From Nannocystis sp. (lineage in GTDB: Bacteria; Myxococcota_A; Polyangia; Nannocystales; Nannocystaceae): DNA of 64,000 nucleotides. Position 1 is the stretch's first letter, and each line of letters begins with the position of its first letter. Below the pieces are notes generated by a model, which saw only the letters and a program-made list of their open reading frames with translations, had not been told where the DNA came from and made no database searches. A program made the translations under genes and the position numbers. This document shows, piece after piece, positions 7,445 to 15,545 of this stretch. Location of the stretch: the NCBI GenBank assembly GCA_016712315.1, contig JADJRG010000013.1, forward strand, positions 1,400,001 to 1,464,000, written 5' to 3'.

Positions 7445-8925
7445 CAGCGCGCCTCCTCCGCCTCGCCGCGGACGTCGCCCGGCCTCAGCCCGATCTCAAA
7501 GTCAGAGCGGGGCTCGTAGACCCCGCGGTGAAAGACCAGCTCGCCGGCGATATAGACCCGCTCCGCCTTGGTGTAGACGCTAAACGGGTCGCCGCTCCAG
7601 ACCACGAGGTCCGCGAGCTTCCCGACCTCGAGGGTGCCCGTGCGATCGTCGATCCCGAGCGCCCAGGCGGGGTTCGCGGTGATCCAGCGCAGCGCCTCAT
7701 CGTCGGTGATCGTGAGGCCCGCGTGGCGGCCGGCGTACATCGCCTTCGCGGCCTCTTGATTCAGCCGTTGAATGCCGATCGGCGAGTCCGAGTGGATGAT
7801 CGGCCGCGCGCCCGCGACGCTGAGCATCGCTGCGTTCTCGCGGATCCCGTCAAAGGCCTCCGCCTTGAAGCCCCACCAGTCCGCCCAGATCGACGCCGCC
7901 GTGCCCGCGAGCGCGAGCTTGTCGGCGATCTTGTAGGCCTCGACCGCGTGGTGGAAGGAGCGGATCTTGAACCCGAAGCTGTCCGCGAGGTCGAGCATCA
8001 GCAGCATCTCGTCCGCGCGATAGCAGTGGTTATGCACCAAGAGCTCGCCGCTCAGGACCTTCGCCAGCGTCTCGAGGGCGAAGTCATGGGCGGGCGGATC
8101 CGGCGACTCCAGCGGCTGCCCCTTGTCGTCCTTCTTGTCGCCGCGCTCCCACGCGGCCAGCGCCTTGTGGTGCTTCGTCCAGCTCCGCCGATACTCGACC
8201 GCCTTTTGGAAGGCGTCACGATAGCCGTGGACGTTGCCCATCCGGGTCGAGGGGCCGCTCTTGTTGCCATACACCCGCTTTGGGTTCTCCCCACAAGCCA
8301 TCTTCAGGCCCTCGGGCGCGCCCGGGAAGCGCGCTTCGGCGGCGCTCAGGGCGCCAGGGATCAGCCGCACGGTGAAGGTGCGACCGCCGAAGAGGTTCGC
8401 CGAGCCGGGGAGGATCTGCGCGACCGTGATCCCGCCCGCTCGCGCCCGCTCGAGCTGCGGATCTTGCGGCCAATAGCCGTCCGCGGCCCTCGCGTAGGCG
8501 GTGTTCGGGCTAACCGCCTCATTGCCGTCGCTGTGGGCCCCAAAACCCGGGGCGGGATACACGCCCATGTGCGAGTGAGTGTCGATGATCCCGGGCGTGA
8601 GGGTTTTTCCGCGGAGATCGACGATCGCCGCCCCGGCAGGCGCTGTGAGCTCGGGTCCGATCGCGGCGATCGTATCGCCCTCGACCACGAGGTCGGCCTG
8701 CTCGAAGATCTCCCCGGTCGCGGTCATTACGCGCGCCCCCCGCAGCAGGATCACCGCAGCGACCGGCTCCTTGGCCTTCGATGGACCGGCGGTCGAATTC
8801 GCCGCTGCCAGAGCGGGTGAGGCCGGCTCCGGCGGCTCCGCGGGCGCACGCGGCCGACACCCGAGCATCAGCGCCAACGCGGCGAGCCCGCTCCGTTGAA
8901 GCCCCAAGACGACCCTCGACTTCAT
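7444..8925 (-). CDS. amidohydrolase family lipoprotein, active-site residues present
   Basis: A 493-residue exported hydrolase with a lipobox (ALALMLGC), so probably anchored in the envelope. It has the canonical metal ligands: TPGIIDTHSHMG gives HxH, LLVHNHCYRADEM and IRSFHHAVEAYK supply later His residues, and IIHSDSPIG supplies the catalytic Asp. The C-terminal GTLEVGKLADLVVWSGDPF is typical of imidazolonepropionase-like cyclic amidohydrolases, some of which are dipeptidases. The substrate is unknown. ATG at 8925 is chosen because it immediately precedes the signal peptide; an open frame continuing to 12882 merely runs antisense through the next operon. It is the first gene of a leftward pair with the degenerate paralogue. 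Confidence 0.9.
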   Translation of the reverse strand: MKSRVVLGLQRSGLAALALMLGCRPRAPAEPPEPASPALAAANSTAGPSKAKEPVAAVILLRGARVMTATGEIFEQADLVVEGDTIAAIGPELTAPAGAAIVDLRGKTLTPGIIDTHSHMGVYPAPGFGAHSDGNEAVSPNTAYARAADGYWPQDPQLERARAGGITVAQILPGSANLFGGRTFTVRLIPGALSAAEARFPGAPEGLKMACGENPKRVYGNKSGPSTRMGNVHGYRDAFQKAVEYRRSWTKHHKALAAWERGDKKDDKGQPLESPDPPAHDFALETLAKVLSGELLVHNHCYRADEMLLMLDLADSFGFKIRSFHHAVEAYKIADKLALAGTAASIWADWWGFKAEAFDGIRENAAMLSVAGARPIIHSDSPIGIQRLNQEAAKAMYAGRHAGLTITDDEALRWITANPAWALGIDDRTGTLEVGKLADLVVWSGDPFSVYTKAERVYIAGELVFHRGVYEPRSDFEIGLRPGDVRGEAEEAR

Positions 8926-9021
8926 CGCCGGTGACGCTACGCCCCGCAGCGGGGCGCCCGCAAGGGCATACGCGCGCGCCTCGCTGCGGCGCGGTCGCGA
9001 CCTCGCCCGCTTTGGGGCACC

Positions 9022-9987
9022 ATGCCAGCCGTGCACCCCGCGCTCCTCCCGTGGCCTCGTCGGTGGGTCTTCGCGCTCAAGCTCGATGGTTGGCCGAAGC
9101 TGCTCGCGCCGGCGCTGCTCGGCCACGCGCTCGGGATCGCCGCGCTCGGCGCTTGGGACCCCCGGGCGCTGCTCCTCGGCCTCGCCCACGCCGCAGCGCT
9201 GGCCGTCGCCATCGTCCTCCTCAACGACTACACCGACCGCGACGTCGACGCCCTCAAGCGCCAGCTCTACCCGGTCGAGTGCTCGCCCAAGACCATCCCC
9301 GACGGGGTCCTCGGCGCCCAAGCGGTGCTCTTGGCCGGGATCGGCGCGGCGATCTTGAGCCTGGCGATCGCCGTCCTCGGCGCCGACTGGCTGAGCAGGC
9401 CAGGCCTCGCCCTCGGCGGCCTCGCCTGCCTCGCCTGCTTCCTCGCCTACTCGTGCGGCCCCGTGCGCCTCAACTACCGCGGCGGCGGCGAGTTTTTGGA
9501 GATGCTCGGCGTCGGCGCCTTGCTCCCGGCCTTCAACGCCTACCTGCAAGCCGGCGCGCTCGTCTGGGGGCCGCTCGCGCTGGTCGCGCCTGGGCTCATG
9601 CTGCTCGCGCTCGCCTCCGCGATCTCCTCGGGGCTCGCGGATGAAGTCAGCGATCGCCGCGGCGGCAAGACCACCTTTGTGACCCTCCACGGCAACGCTT
9701 TTTGCCGGACCCTGGCCCCCGGGCTCGTCACCGCCGGGGCGATCCTTTGGGCGCTCGCCGGGCGGGCCCTCGACCCGCTGCTCGGCGCGTGGCTGGTCCT
9801 CCCAGCGCTGCTCGCCTTGATCGTCGCGCTGCGCGAGATCTTGGCGGCCTCGCCGGCGGCGCGAACCCATCAGCTCGCGGCGATTCGTGTGTTTAAGGGG
9901 GCCCTGAACCGCGGGGTCGCCGCGGCCTGCATCCTGCTCGCGATCGCGCTCGTCGTCGGCGCCTGGCTCCATCGGAGCCTCGGATGA
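9022..9987 (+). CDS. UbiA-superfamily prenyltransferase (MenA-like)
   Basis: An integral membrane prenyltransferase of 321 residues with about nine hydrophobic segments. The first Asp-rich motif NDYTDRDVDALKR (near residue 69) binds the prenyl diphosphate through Mg2+, and the second, LADEVSDRRGGKTTFVTLHG (near 209), is like that of MenA/1,4-dihydroxy-2-naphthoate polyprenyltransferases. These enzymes attach polyprenyl chains to aromatic acceptors in quinone synthesis; the acceptor here is not proven. It is the first gene of a tight rightward operon: the next gene overlaps by 4 nt (ATGA). The start ATG at 9022 lies 96 bp from the divergent amidohydrolase gene. Confidence 0.87.
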   Translation: MPAVHPALLPWPRRWVFALKLDGWPKLLAPALLGHALGIAALGAWDPRALLLGLAHAAALAVAIVLLNDYTDRDVDALKRQLYPVECSPKTIPDGVLGAQAVLLAGIGAAILSLAIAVLGADWLSRPGLALGGLACLACFLAYSCGPVRLNYRGGGEFLEMLGVGALLPAFNAYLQAGALVWGPLALVAPGLMLLALASAISSGLADEVSDRRGGKTTFVTLHGNAFCRTLAPGLVTAGAILWALAGRALDPLLGAWLVLPALLALIVALREILAASPAARTHQLAAIRVFKGALNRGVAAACILLAIALVVGAWLHRSLG

Positions 9988-10748
9988 GCGCGCGGACCGC
10001 AGCGCTCCACCTGCTGGCCGAGGTCGACGCCCAGATCGACAAGGCATGCCCCGCCCGAGCCACCCTCGACCCGACGCGCGTTCGCGCGCGTTCGCTCGCA
10101 CAGGTCTGGCAACGCTGCGCCGATGGCCTCGCCAGCGCGGCGCTGCCCGAGGATCACGCGCTCGCCCTCGCGGAGGGCCTCGCAGAGATCGCCTCCGCCT
10201 CCGCGACCAGCTTCCCCCACAACCTCTTCTGGGACTTTGACCTGCTCGCGACCGAGCTCGCCCGCCAGACCACCGGCACAGATCCCGACACGGGCTCCGC
10301 GCGGATACGCGCACACGCGGGCCAAATCGCCCGTCTGCACCATCTCTACGGCCACGAGACGTCGATCCGTTTCCGCTACGTCCACGACTTCGCCTACGGC
10401 TACGACTGGGTGAAATGGATCCGCCGAGACCCGCCCCTACGCCAACACATCGGCCCCTACGACCGCGGTTTTTTGAATTACATGGAACGGCGCGGCGCCG
10501 AGCTCCTGGCGCTGATCGCCGCCGATGACGCCACCTACCCGACCCTCCGCGACGAACGCCCGCGCAACCCCTTCCCGTTCTCTCGCGAACCTGACGCGGA
10601 GCTCGCTCTCCACCGCGCCCTCGCCGCCAGCGGTGAGATCCCCGTCGAGGCGTGGCGCGGCGACGCCCGCCCGCAGTGGCGCCGTGACTACGCGGAGCTG
10701 CGCCTCGCGAGGGCTCGCGAGCTCGGCCTCGCGAGCGCGCCAGGCTAA
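9984..10748 (+). CDS. conserved hypothetical protein
   Basis: Not recognised. 254 residues, no signal peptide or membrane segment, rich in aromatic residues in the middle (SFPHNLFWDFDLLATEL, FRYVHDFAYGYDWVKWIRRDP). Conserved-looking Trp, Tyr and His clusters suggest a folded cytosolic protein. The start overlaps the prenyltransferase stop by 4 nt and the truC-like gene starts 7 nt downstream, so it belongs to the same transcript and its translation is probably coupled. A role linked to the prenyltransferase is only a guess from position. Confidence 0.8.
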   Translation: MSARTAALHLLAEVDAQIDKACPARATLDPTRVRARSLAQVWQRCADGLASAALPEDHALALAEGLAEIASASATSFPHNLFWDFDLLATELARQTTGTDPDTGSARIRAHAGQIARLHHLYGHETSIRFRYVHDFAYGYDWVKWIRRDPPLRQHIGPYDRGFLNYMERRGAELLALIAADDATYPTLRDERPRNPFPFSREPDAELALHRALAASGEIPVEAWRGDARPQWRRDYAELRLARARELGLASAPG

Positions 10749-10755
10749 GGCAGCC

Positions 10756-11463
10756 ATGCAGATCCTCCACATCGACGAGCACTACGTCGCGGTCGCCAAG
10801 CCCGCAGGGCTGCTCGTGCATCGCTCCGCGATCGCTGGCGGTCGCTCCGAGGAGGCGCTCGTCCAGCGCCTGCGCGATCAGATCGGCGCTTGGGTGTACC
10901 CCGTGCATCGCCTCGACCGCCCGACCTCCGGCGTGATCGTGCTCGGACGCAGCAGCGAGGCCGCCCGCAGGCTCTCCTGCGTCTTCGTCGAGCACGAGGT
11001 CGACAAGCGCTACCTCGCCGTGGTGCGTGGTTACGCGCCCGAACGCGCCGAGATCGACGCACCAGTGCGTGACGGAGAGACCGCCGATAGCCCCCTGCGA
11101 AGCGCCCGCACCGAGCTTTGGCGGCACGCGCAGGTCGAGCTCCCCTTCGCCGTCGGTCGATATTCGAGCGCCCGCTACTCGCTGCTCGAGCTGCGGCCGC
11201 ACACCGGCCGATGGCGCCAGCTCCGCCGCCATTGTGCGCACCTCCGCCACCCGATCATCGGCGACACCACCCACGGCGAAGGCCGCCACAACCGCCTCTT
11301 CCGCGAGCAATTCGCCTGCGCGCGCCTCCTCCTGCACGCGGCCCGGCTGCGCTTCATCCACCCGTTCACCGGCGCTCTGCTGACGCTCGACGCCCCCGAC
11401 AGCGAGCTGGAGGCGCAGCTCGCCCGCCTCGGCTGGCGGTGGCCGGTCTTGACCGAGCGCTGA
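10756..11463 (+). CDS. truC: RluA-family pseudouridine synthase, TruC-like (tRNA U65)
   Basis: A 235-residue single-domain pseudouridine synthase. The catalytic Asp is in motif II, VHRLDRPTSGVIVLGR, and LELRPHTGRWRQLRRHCAHLRHPIIGDTTHG is the hallmark late motif of the RluA family; the short length without an S4 domain and the RRH(C/F)xHxxHPIIGDTTHG sequence match TruC, which modifies uridine 65 in certain tRNAs. ATG at 10756 is preceded by AAGG. An upstream in-frame extension to 10525 lies inside the previous gene and is a shadow. Located 7 nt after the unknown gene and 12 nt before the GT-C-type membrane protein gene. Confidence 0.88.
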   Translation: MQILHIDEHYVAVAKPAGLLVHRSAIAGGRSEEALVQRLRDQIGAWVYPVHRLDRPTSGVIVLGRSSEAARRLSCVFVEHEVDKRYLAVVRGYAPERAEIDAPVRDGETADSPLRSARTELWRHAQVELPFAVGRYSSARYSLLELRPHTGRWRQLRRHCAHLRHPIIGDTTHGEGRHNRLFREQFACARLLLHAARLRFIHPFTGALLTLDAPDSELEAQLARLGWRWPVLTER

Positions 11464-11475
11464 CGACCCCGTCTG

Positions 11476-12723
11476 GTGAAGCGCTCCTTGCCAGCCACAC
11501 CCCCTCAACGAGGGAAGCCGCCCGCGCTCGATCGTCACTCGCGGGCCCTCGCCCTCGCCCTCGCTCTCGCCGCCGTCGCCTACGATCTCACGGTCGCCAG
11601 CGCCCGAGAGGGAGGCCGCGCGGGCCTGATCGGCGACGCCCACTACTCCTACGCTGCAGCGCGCTCGCTCGCCTTCGACGGCGACCTCGACCTCACCAAC
11701 CAGCTCCAAGTGATCGGCGATCGTTGGCACCTCGGCCGCGACCCGGCGTCGGACGGGTATCGCCTGCCGGTGCGCGAGCTCGGGCCTGCGCTCCTGATGG
11801 TCCCTGGCCTCTGGCTGCACCACAACCTCGGCCTCAGCGCGCGCTGGGAAGGACCGCTGGCCGTGGCGCCAGCGTCCGCCAGCCTCGGACTCTGCTTCGC
11901 CGGCTGCGCGGCCGCCCTCACGCGCCTGCGCGCGCGCCTCGCCCTCGATCTCTCCGCCGCGACGATCACCGCGCTCGCGTTGGCGGCGACCCTCGGCTTC
12001 GTCGCGCCGTTCTACGCGCTCGGACCGGCTGGTTACGCCCATGCCCCAGAGGCCGCCGCGATCGCCTGGCTCGCTGCGTCGCTGCTCGCCGAGGCCCCGC
12101 GGACGGCGGGCCTGTCGCTCGCGATCGCCCTGCTCATGCGCCTGCAATCCGCGCTGTGGCTGATCTTCCCGCTCACAGAGCGCCTCCACGATCCTGCTCG
12201 TCGCCTCCTCGACGCCGGGCGGATCGCCCTCGTCGGCGCCTTCGCCCTGCTGCCGCTGATCTACCTCGGCCTCGCGCACCCGGGCAGCGCCCGCGGGCCG
12301 ATCCGCTGGGGCCTCGGCTTCTTCCGCCCAAGCAACCTGATCCCCGGGCTCGGCGCCGTGCTCATCGGCCCGCACGGCCTCTTCACCGCGACCCCGCTCG
12401 CCGCGTTGGGGGTCCTCGGCCTCGCCGTCGCTCCAGCGATGAGCCCGCGACAACGACCGATCGCCCGCGGCTTCGGGCTCGTCGTGCTTGCGCAGGTCAT
12501 GCTCTGCGCGATGGCTCGCGACCCCGACGGCGGCGCCGCGTATGGCGCGCGCCGCCTCGCGGGCCTCACCGTGGTCATCGCGATCGGCCTCGGCCTCGCC
12601 TACGCCCGGTTGCCCGCCCGCCCGCGCCTCCTCTGCGCGGCGCTGATCGCCGCGCTCGTCGCCATCAACCTCGCGCGCACCGAGCTCGCCCTGCGCGGCC
12701 TCATCCCACTGACGATCCGCTAG
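11476..12723 (+). CDS. polytopic membrane protein, GT-C/GT39-like
   Basis: 415 residues with some ten hydrophobic segments from residue 25 to the end. Near the N-terminus is GDAHYSYAAARSLAFDGDLDLTNQ, like the GDExxYYxxARSLxxDGDLDLxN signature seen in uncharacterised bacterial GT39/ArnT-like membrane glycosyltransferases, where the acidic residue in the first periplasmic loop is catalytic. A late AYGARRLAGL segment resembles another conserved patch of that family. It may transfer a sugar from a polyprenyl-phosphate donor (inference), which would fit an operon headed by a prenyltransferase. GTG start at 11476, 12 nt after truC. Last gene of the operon. Confidence 0.72.
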   Translation: MKRSLPATPPQRGKPPALDRHSRALALALALAAVAYDLTVASAREGGRAGLIGDAHYSYAAARSLAFDGDLDLTNQLQVIGDRWHLGRDPASDGYRLPVRELGPALLMVPGLWLHHNLGLSARWEGPLAVAPASASLGLCFAGCAAALTRLRARLALDLSAATITALALAATLGFVAPFYALGPAGYAHAPEAAAIAWLAASLLAEAPRTAGLSLAIALLMRLQSALWLIFPLTERLHDPARRLLDAGRIALVGAFALLPLIYLGLAHPGSARGPIRWGLGFFRPSNLIPGLGAVLIGPHGLFTATPLAALGVLGLAVAPAMSPRQRPIARGFGLVVLAQVMLCAMARDPDGGAAYGARRLAGLTVVIAIGLGLAYARLPARPRLLCAALIAALVAINLARTELALRGLIPLTIR

Positions 12724-12937
12724 CGCCGTCCGGCCGCGCGCGCTGTGCGTGCTCAACGTGCCAGCGCCCCTCAACCATGAGGGATCCGGCTCGCGCGACC
12801 GATGAGCGCGATCATCACCTGTCTCTATCGCCATGTTCATCGCCGATTTGCACTCATTGCCGATCACCTCGGCCCGATCCATTTTTTGATCTCACTCGCA
12901 TCCCTCATTTTGTAGTTGAGAACGGAGCAACACGCCG
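12724..12937. other. intergenic stretch without recognised gene
   Basis: 214 bp following the GT-C-like gene. Lower GC from 12830 to 12920. I see no convincing coding frame, RNA gene or intrinsic terminator. Confidence 0.5.
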
Positions 12938-13135
12938 ATGGAGCCTGAGCTGGGTTGGATGGGCCGGACGGGCCGCACAGGTCGGACGGGTCGGACGAGT
13001 CGGGGCCGGCAGGGGCCCCGCGGCAGCTCGCTGCTCACCGAGCCCTTGCCGTCGCTCGAGGATCGGCTGCCCGTGGCGGTGATCGCCGCGGTGACCGCCC
13101 TCTTCGCGGTTCAGGCGCTGCTCGCGTTCAGTTGA
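12938..13135 (+). CDS. putative small membrane protein with GRT tripeptide repeats
   Basis: 65 codons, tentative. The N-terminal part contains four successive Gly-Arg-Thr/Ser tripeptides encoded by imperfect 9-nt tandem repeats (about 12960-13003), and the C-terminus is a single hydrophobic segment (LPVAVIAAVTALFAVQALLAF) that would form one transmembrane helix. It ends 8 nt inside the convergent vgrG stop region. A small membrane protein next to vgrG could be an effector-related or immunity-type partner, but strand and position do not support an operon. It may also be a chance frame in GC-rich DNA. Confidence 0.35.
   Translation: MEPELGWMGRTGRTGRTGRTSRGRQGPRGSSLLTEPLPSLEDRLPVAVIAAVTALFAVQALLAFS
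12959..13004 (+). repeat. 9-nt imperfect tandem repeat
   Basis: Units resembling GGTCGGACG / GGGCCGGAC repeat about five times with a period of 9 bases, preserving the Gly-Arg-Thr frame of the overlapping small ORF. Confidence 0.6.
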
Positions 13136-15389
13136 GCCGGACGGTCTTCCCGGCGACCGTGTTGGTCATCGTCGCCGTGCTCGAGATCGTCGGGCCCTTC
13201 ACATCGATCCCCTCCGCAGAGATCCTGATCTCGCTCGCGCCCACCTTGAGCACGATCGACTCTGACGCGGTGATATTGATCGTTGGCGCCTCGAGGTTGA
13301 TCTCGCTGAGGCTCTCGATCTTGATCTCACCCGGCGCGAAGAGCTTGATGTCCCCTTGAGCGCAGGTGACCTCGAAGTCCGTGCACGTGTCGATCTCGAC
13401 GCCCCCGACCTCGGCCCGCATCGAGATCTTCTCGAAGGCGCTCACCTCGACGGACCCGCGCGAGCTCTTCAGCTCCACCCCAGGATCGCCCCAGATCGCC
13501 GTCAGACCGTCGAATGATCGCGTCAGCAGGCAGCTCTTCGCGGTGAGCGAGATCCCGCCCTCGGTGCTCTCGACCTCGACCCCCGCAGCGCCTGTGAGCG
13601 CGTACGAGCCCCGCTCGATCGACATCTTCGCATAGTCACCGCTCACCTCGCAGGTCCAATTGCCGGCGACGGAAGTGCTCGCGCTCCCCTCGAGCACTTG
13701 GAGGAGCTGATCGCCGCGCTCGATGATCACGTGCTCCGTCTCACCGATGGTCCGGATCGAGCTGCTCGCGATCCCTTCTATCTTCTTCCCCCCGATCTCC
13801 ACGGATGTGTCGCCGCCGACGCGACGAGCATGGTTGTTGCCGACGCGCTCGCGGAGGTCGCGCTCGGCGCGGATCGACAGCACCTCACCGCCGCGGCGAT
13901 CCTCAAACGAGATCTCGTTATAACCGCCGCCACCTGGCGACGAATCCGAGCGGATCACGGATCGGGTCTTCTTCGCCGGGAGCGGGAACGGCGGCCGATT
14001 GTGGGCGTTGAAGAGCGCCCCCGTGACGACTGGCCGGTCGGGATCACCGTCGAGAAATTCGATGATCACCTCAGCGCCCACACGGGGCAAGAAGAGCGCC
14101 CCATAGCCCGCGCCCGCGGAGATCTGAGACACCCGGAGCCAGCACGAGGGCGCGTCGGCGGGCTCGCTTCGATCCCAATGGAAGCGCACCTGCACGCGGC
14201 CGAACTCATCGGTGTGGATCTCCTCGCCGGGAGGGCCGACCACCACCGCCGTCTGCGAGCGCATCTGCGGCCTCGGCGGCACAGGAGGGCGGAAGGGGAT
14301 CCCCTTGGGCAGCGCCTCGAAGTCCACGATCAGCCGAGGCGCGAGCGCCTCCACGGCGCCGAGCTGGCTGTCTGGAGCCTCACCACGCGTGGTCACGGCG
14401 ACGACAAGCAGGCCCCGATCGCCCACGCGCTGGTGACCTGAGACCGCGAGGTGCCTCCCCGCGGCGATCCCGATCGCGTCGCTACGCCCGCGCGAGCGCA
14501 CGCTGCTGGCGCTCTCGCGCTCGAGCGAGCGTCGAGCGCGATGACCAGGCAGATCCTCCGCGTGCTCCGCGTGCTCATAGATGAACCGAGGGTGACCGCG
14601 TCGCTCCGCGCCTTCACGCTCCTCTTCACACGCGGGCTCGCTCGCGCTGCGCCAGCTCCACGTGCGCCGACGCACCGCCGTACACGCCAGCGAGCGCTCG
14701 TACGAGAGCGCCTCGATCGCCTCCATCGCTCGGCTCGCCGTCGACTTCGCGATGAACGGCAGCGCCCTGGGCAGCTCCTCCTCGCCCATGCAGTCGAGCG
14801 ACGGGCAGCTGCTCACATCATCGGTAAGGATCAGCAGCTCCGCGGCGTCGTCATGCTCGAAGCGGAAGAAGATCCCCTCCTCCGCGAGGATCCGCGTGAT
14901 GAACTCGAGATCGCTCTCACGATGCTGCACGCAGTGCTCGCGCGGCGGGTAGTCGGCCAGATCGAGGTCAAAACGGAGCTCACGGCCATATGCGGCCAGC
15001 GGCGCCTCGACGATCTCCCGCACCAGCTCGGGCACGCTCTTCACTTGCCAGATGCGGCTGTCTGATCCTTGACTGAGCAGCGCGAGCGCAGGTCCGACCT
15101 CCACCCGCACCCCGATCTGCCCCTCCTCCTCCGAGATCACCGTATAGGCGCGCACGATCCCCGCGACCACCCGACGGTGACCGGCGCGCTCGAGGCCGAG
15201 CGCACAGCTCGCGCCGAGCAACGCGTCGAGGCTCTCGCCTTGATCCTCACGAAGCAGCTCGAGCACCAGCCGATAGGGCGCCGACAACGCCTCATGAAGG
15301 TCAAAGCTGGCGACTCGCCAAGCCCCAGGAGGCCCTTGCGCGCAGGTGAAGGCGAAATCGACTGGTTGAAGCGGCTCCACGGGCGTCAT
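13128..15389 (-). CDS. vgrG: type VI secretion tip protein VgrG (orphan)
   Basis: 753 residues. VgrG trimers form the spike of the type VI secretion injection device. The N-terminal gp27-like part includes REHCVQHRESDLEFITRILAEEGIFFRFEH, the gp5-like OB fold includes GPPGEEIHTDEFGRVQVRFHWDR and WLRVSQISAGAGYGALFLPRVGAEVIIEFLDGDPDRPVVTG, and the C-terminal third is a repetitive beta-prism (VELKSSRGSVEVSAFEK, GEIKIESLSEINLEAP). There is no C-terminal effector fusion and no other T6SS gene in the window. ATG at 15389 is chosen because the frame upstream (to 16307) is antisense to the kinase gene. The kinase gene is divergent, 156 bp away. Confidence 0.92.
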   Translation of the reverse strand: MTPVEPLQPVDFAFTCAQGPPGAWRVASFDLHEALSAPYRLVLELLREDQGESLDALLGASCALGLERAGHRRVVAGIVRAYTVISEEEGQIGVRVEVGPALALLSQGSDSRIWQVKSVPELVREIVEAPLAAYGRELRFDLDLADYPPREHCVQHRESDLEFITRILAEEGIFFRFEHDDAAELLILTDDVSSCPSLDCMGEEELPRALPFIAKSTASRAMEAIEALSYERSLACTAVRRRTWSWRSASEPACEEEREGAERRGHPRFIYEHAEHAEDLPGHRARRSLERESASSVRSRGRSDAIGIAAGRHLAVSGHQRVGDRGLLVVAVTTRGEAPDSQLGAVEALAPRLIVDFEALPKGIPFRPPVPPRPQMRSQTAVVVGPPGEEIHTDEFGRVQVRFHWDRSEPADAPSCWLRVSQISAGAGYGALFLPRVGAEVIIEFLDGDPDRPVVTGALFNAHNRPPFPLPAKKTRSVIRSDSSPGGGGYNEISFEDRRGGEVLSIRAERDLRERVGNNHARRVGGDTSVEIGGKKIEGIASSSIRTIGETEHVIIERGDQLLQVLEGSASTSVAGNWTCEVSGDYAKMSIERGSYALTGAAGVEVESTEGGISLTAKSCLLTRSFDGLTAIWGDPGVELKSSRGSVEVSAFEKISMRAEVGGVEIDTCTDFEVTCAQGDIKLFAPGEIKIESLSEINLEAPTINITASESIVLKVGASEIRISAEGIDVKGPTISSTATMTNTVAGKTVRLN

Positions 15390-15545
15390 CGCGCCCTCGA
15401 CGTAGCAAAGGGCGAGCCAGCCCCGCGCGCTAGGGATCAGCCGCCCTTCCTCGCGGATACGCCGCGGCTGCGGCCCACGAACGGGCCAGGTGGCCCGCGG
15501 GCTGGCCACGACATCGACCGCCTCCCGCGCTACTTTCACCTCGCC

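Noticed and set aside
8926..12882. Minus-strand open frame continuing upstream of the 7444-8925 amidohydrolase to 12882
   Set aside because: It lies antisense to four well-supported plus-strand genes, its sequence is Arg/Glu/Gly low-complexity, and the real start with signal peptide is at 8925.
11118..13082. 654-codon plus-strand frame through truC and the GT-C-like gene
   Set aside because: Arg/Pro/Ala-rich out-of-frame shadow of two supported genes.
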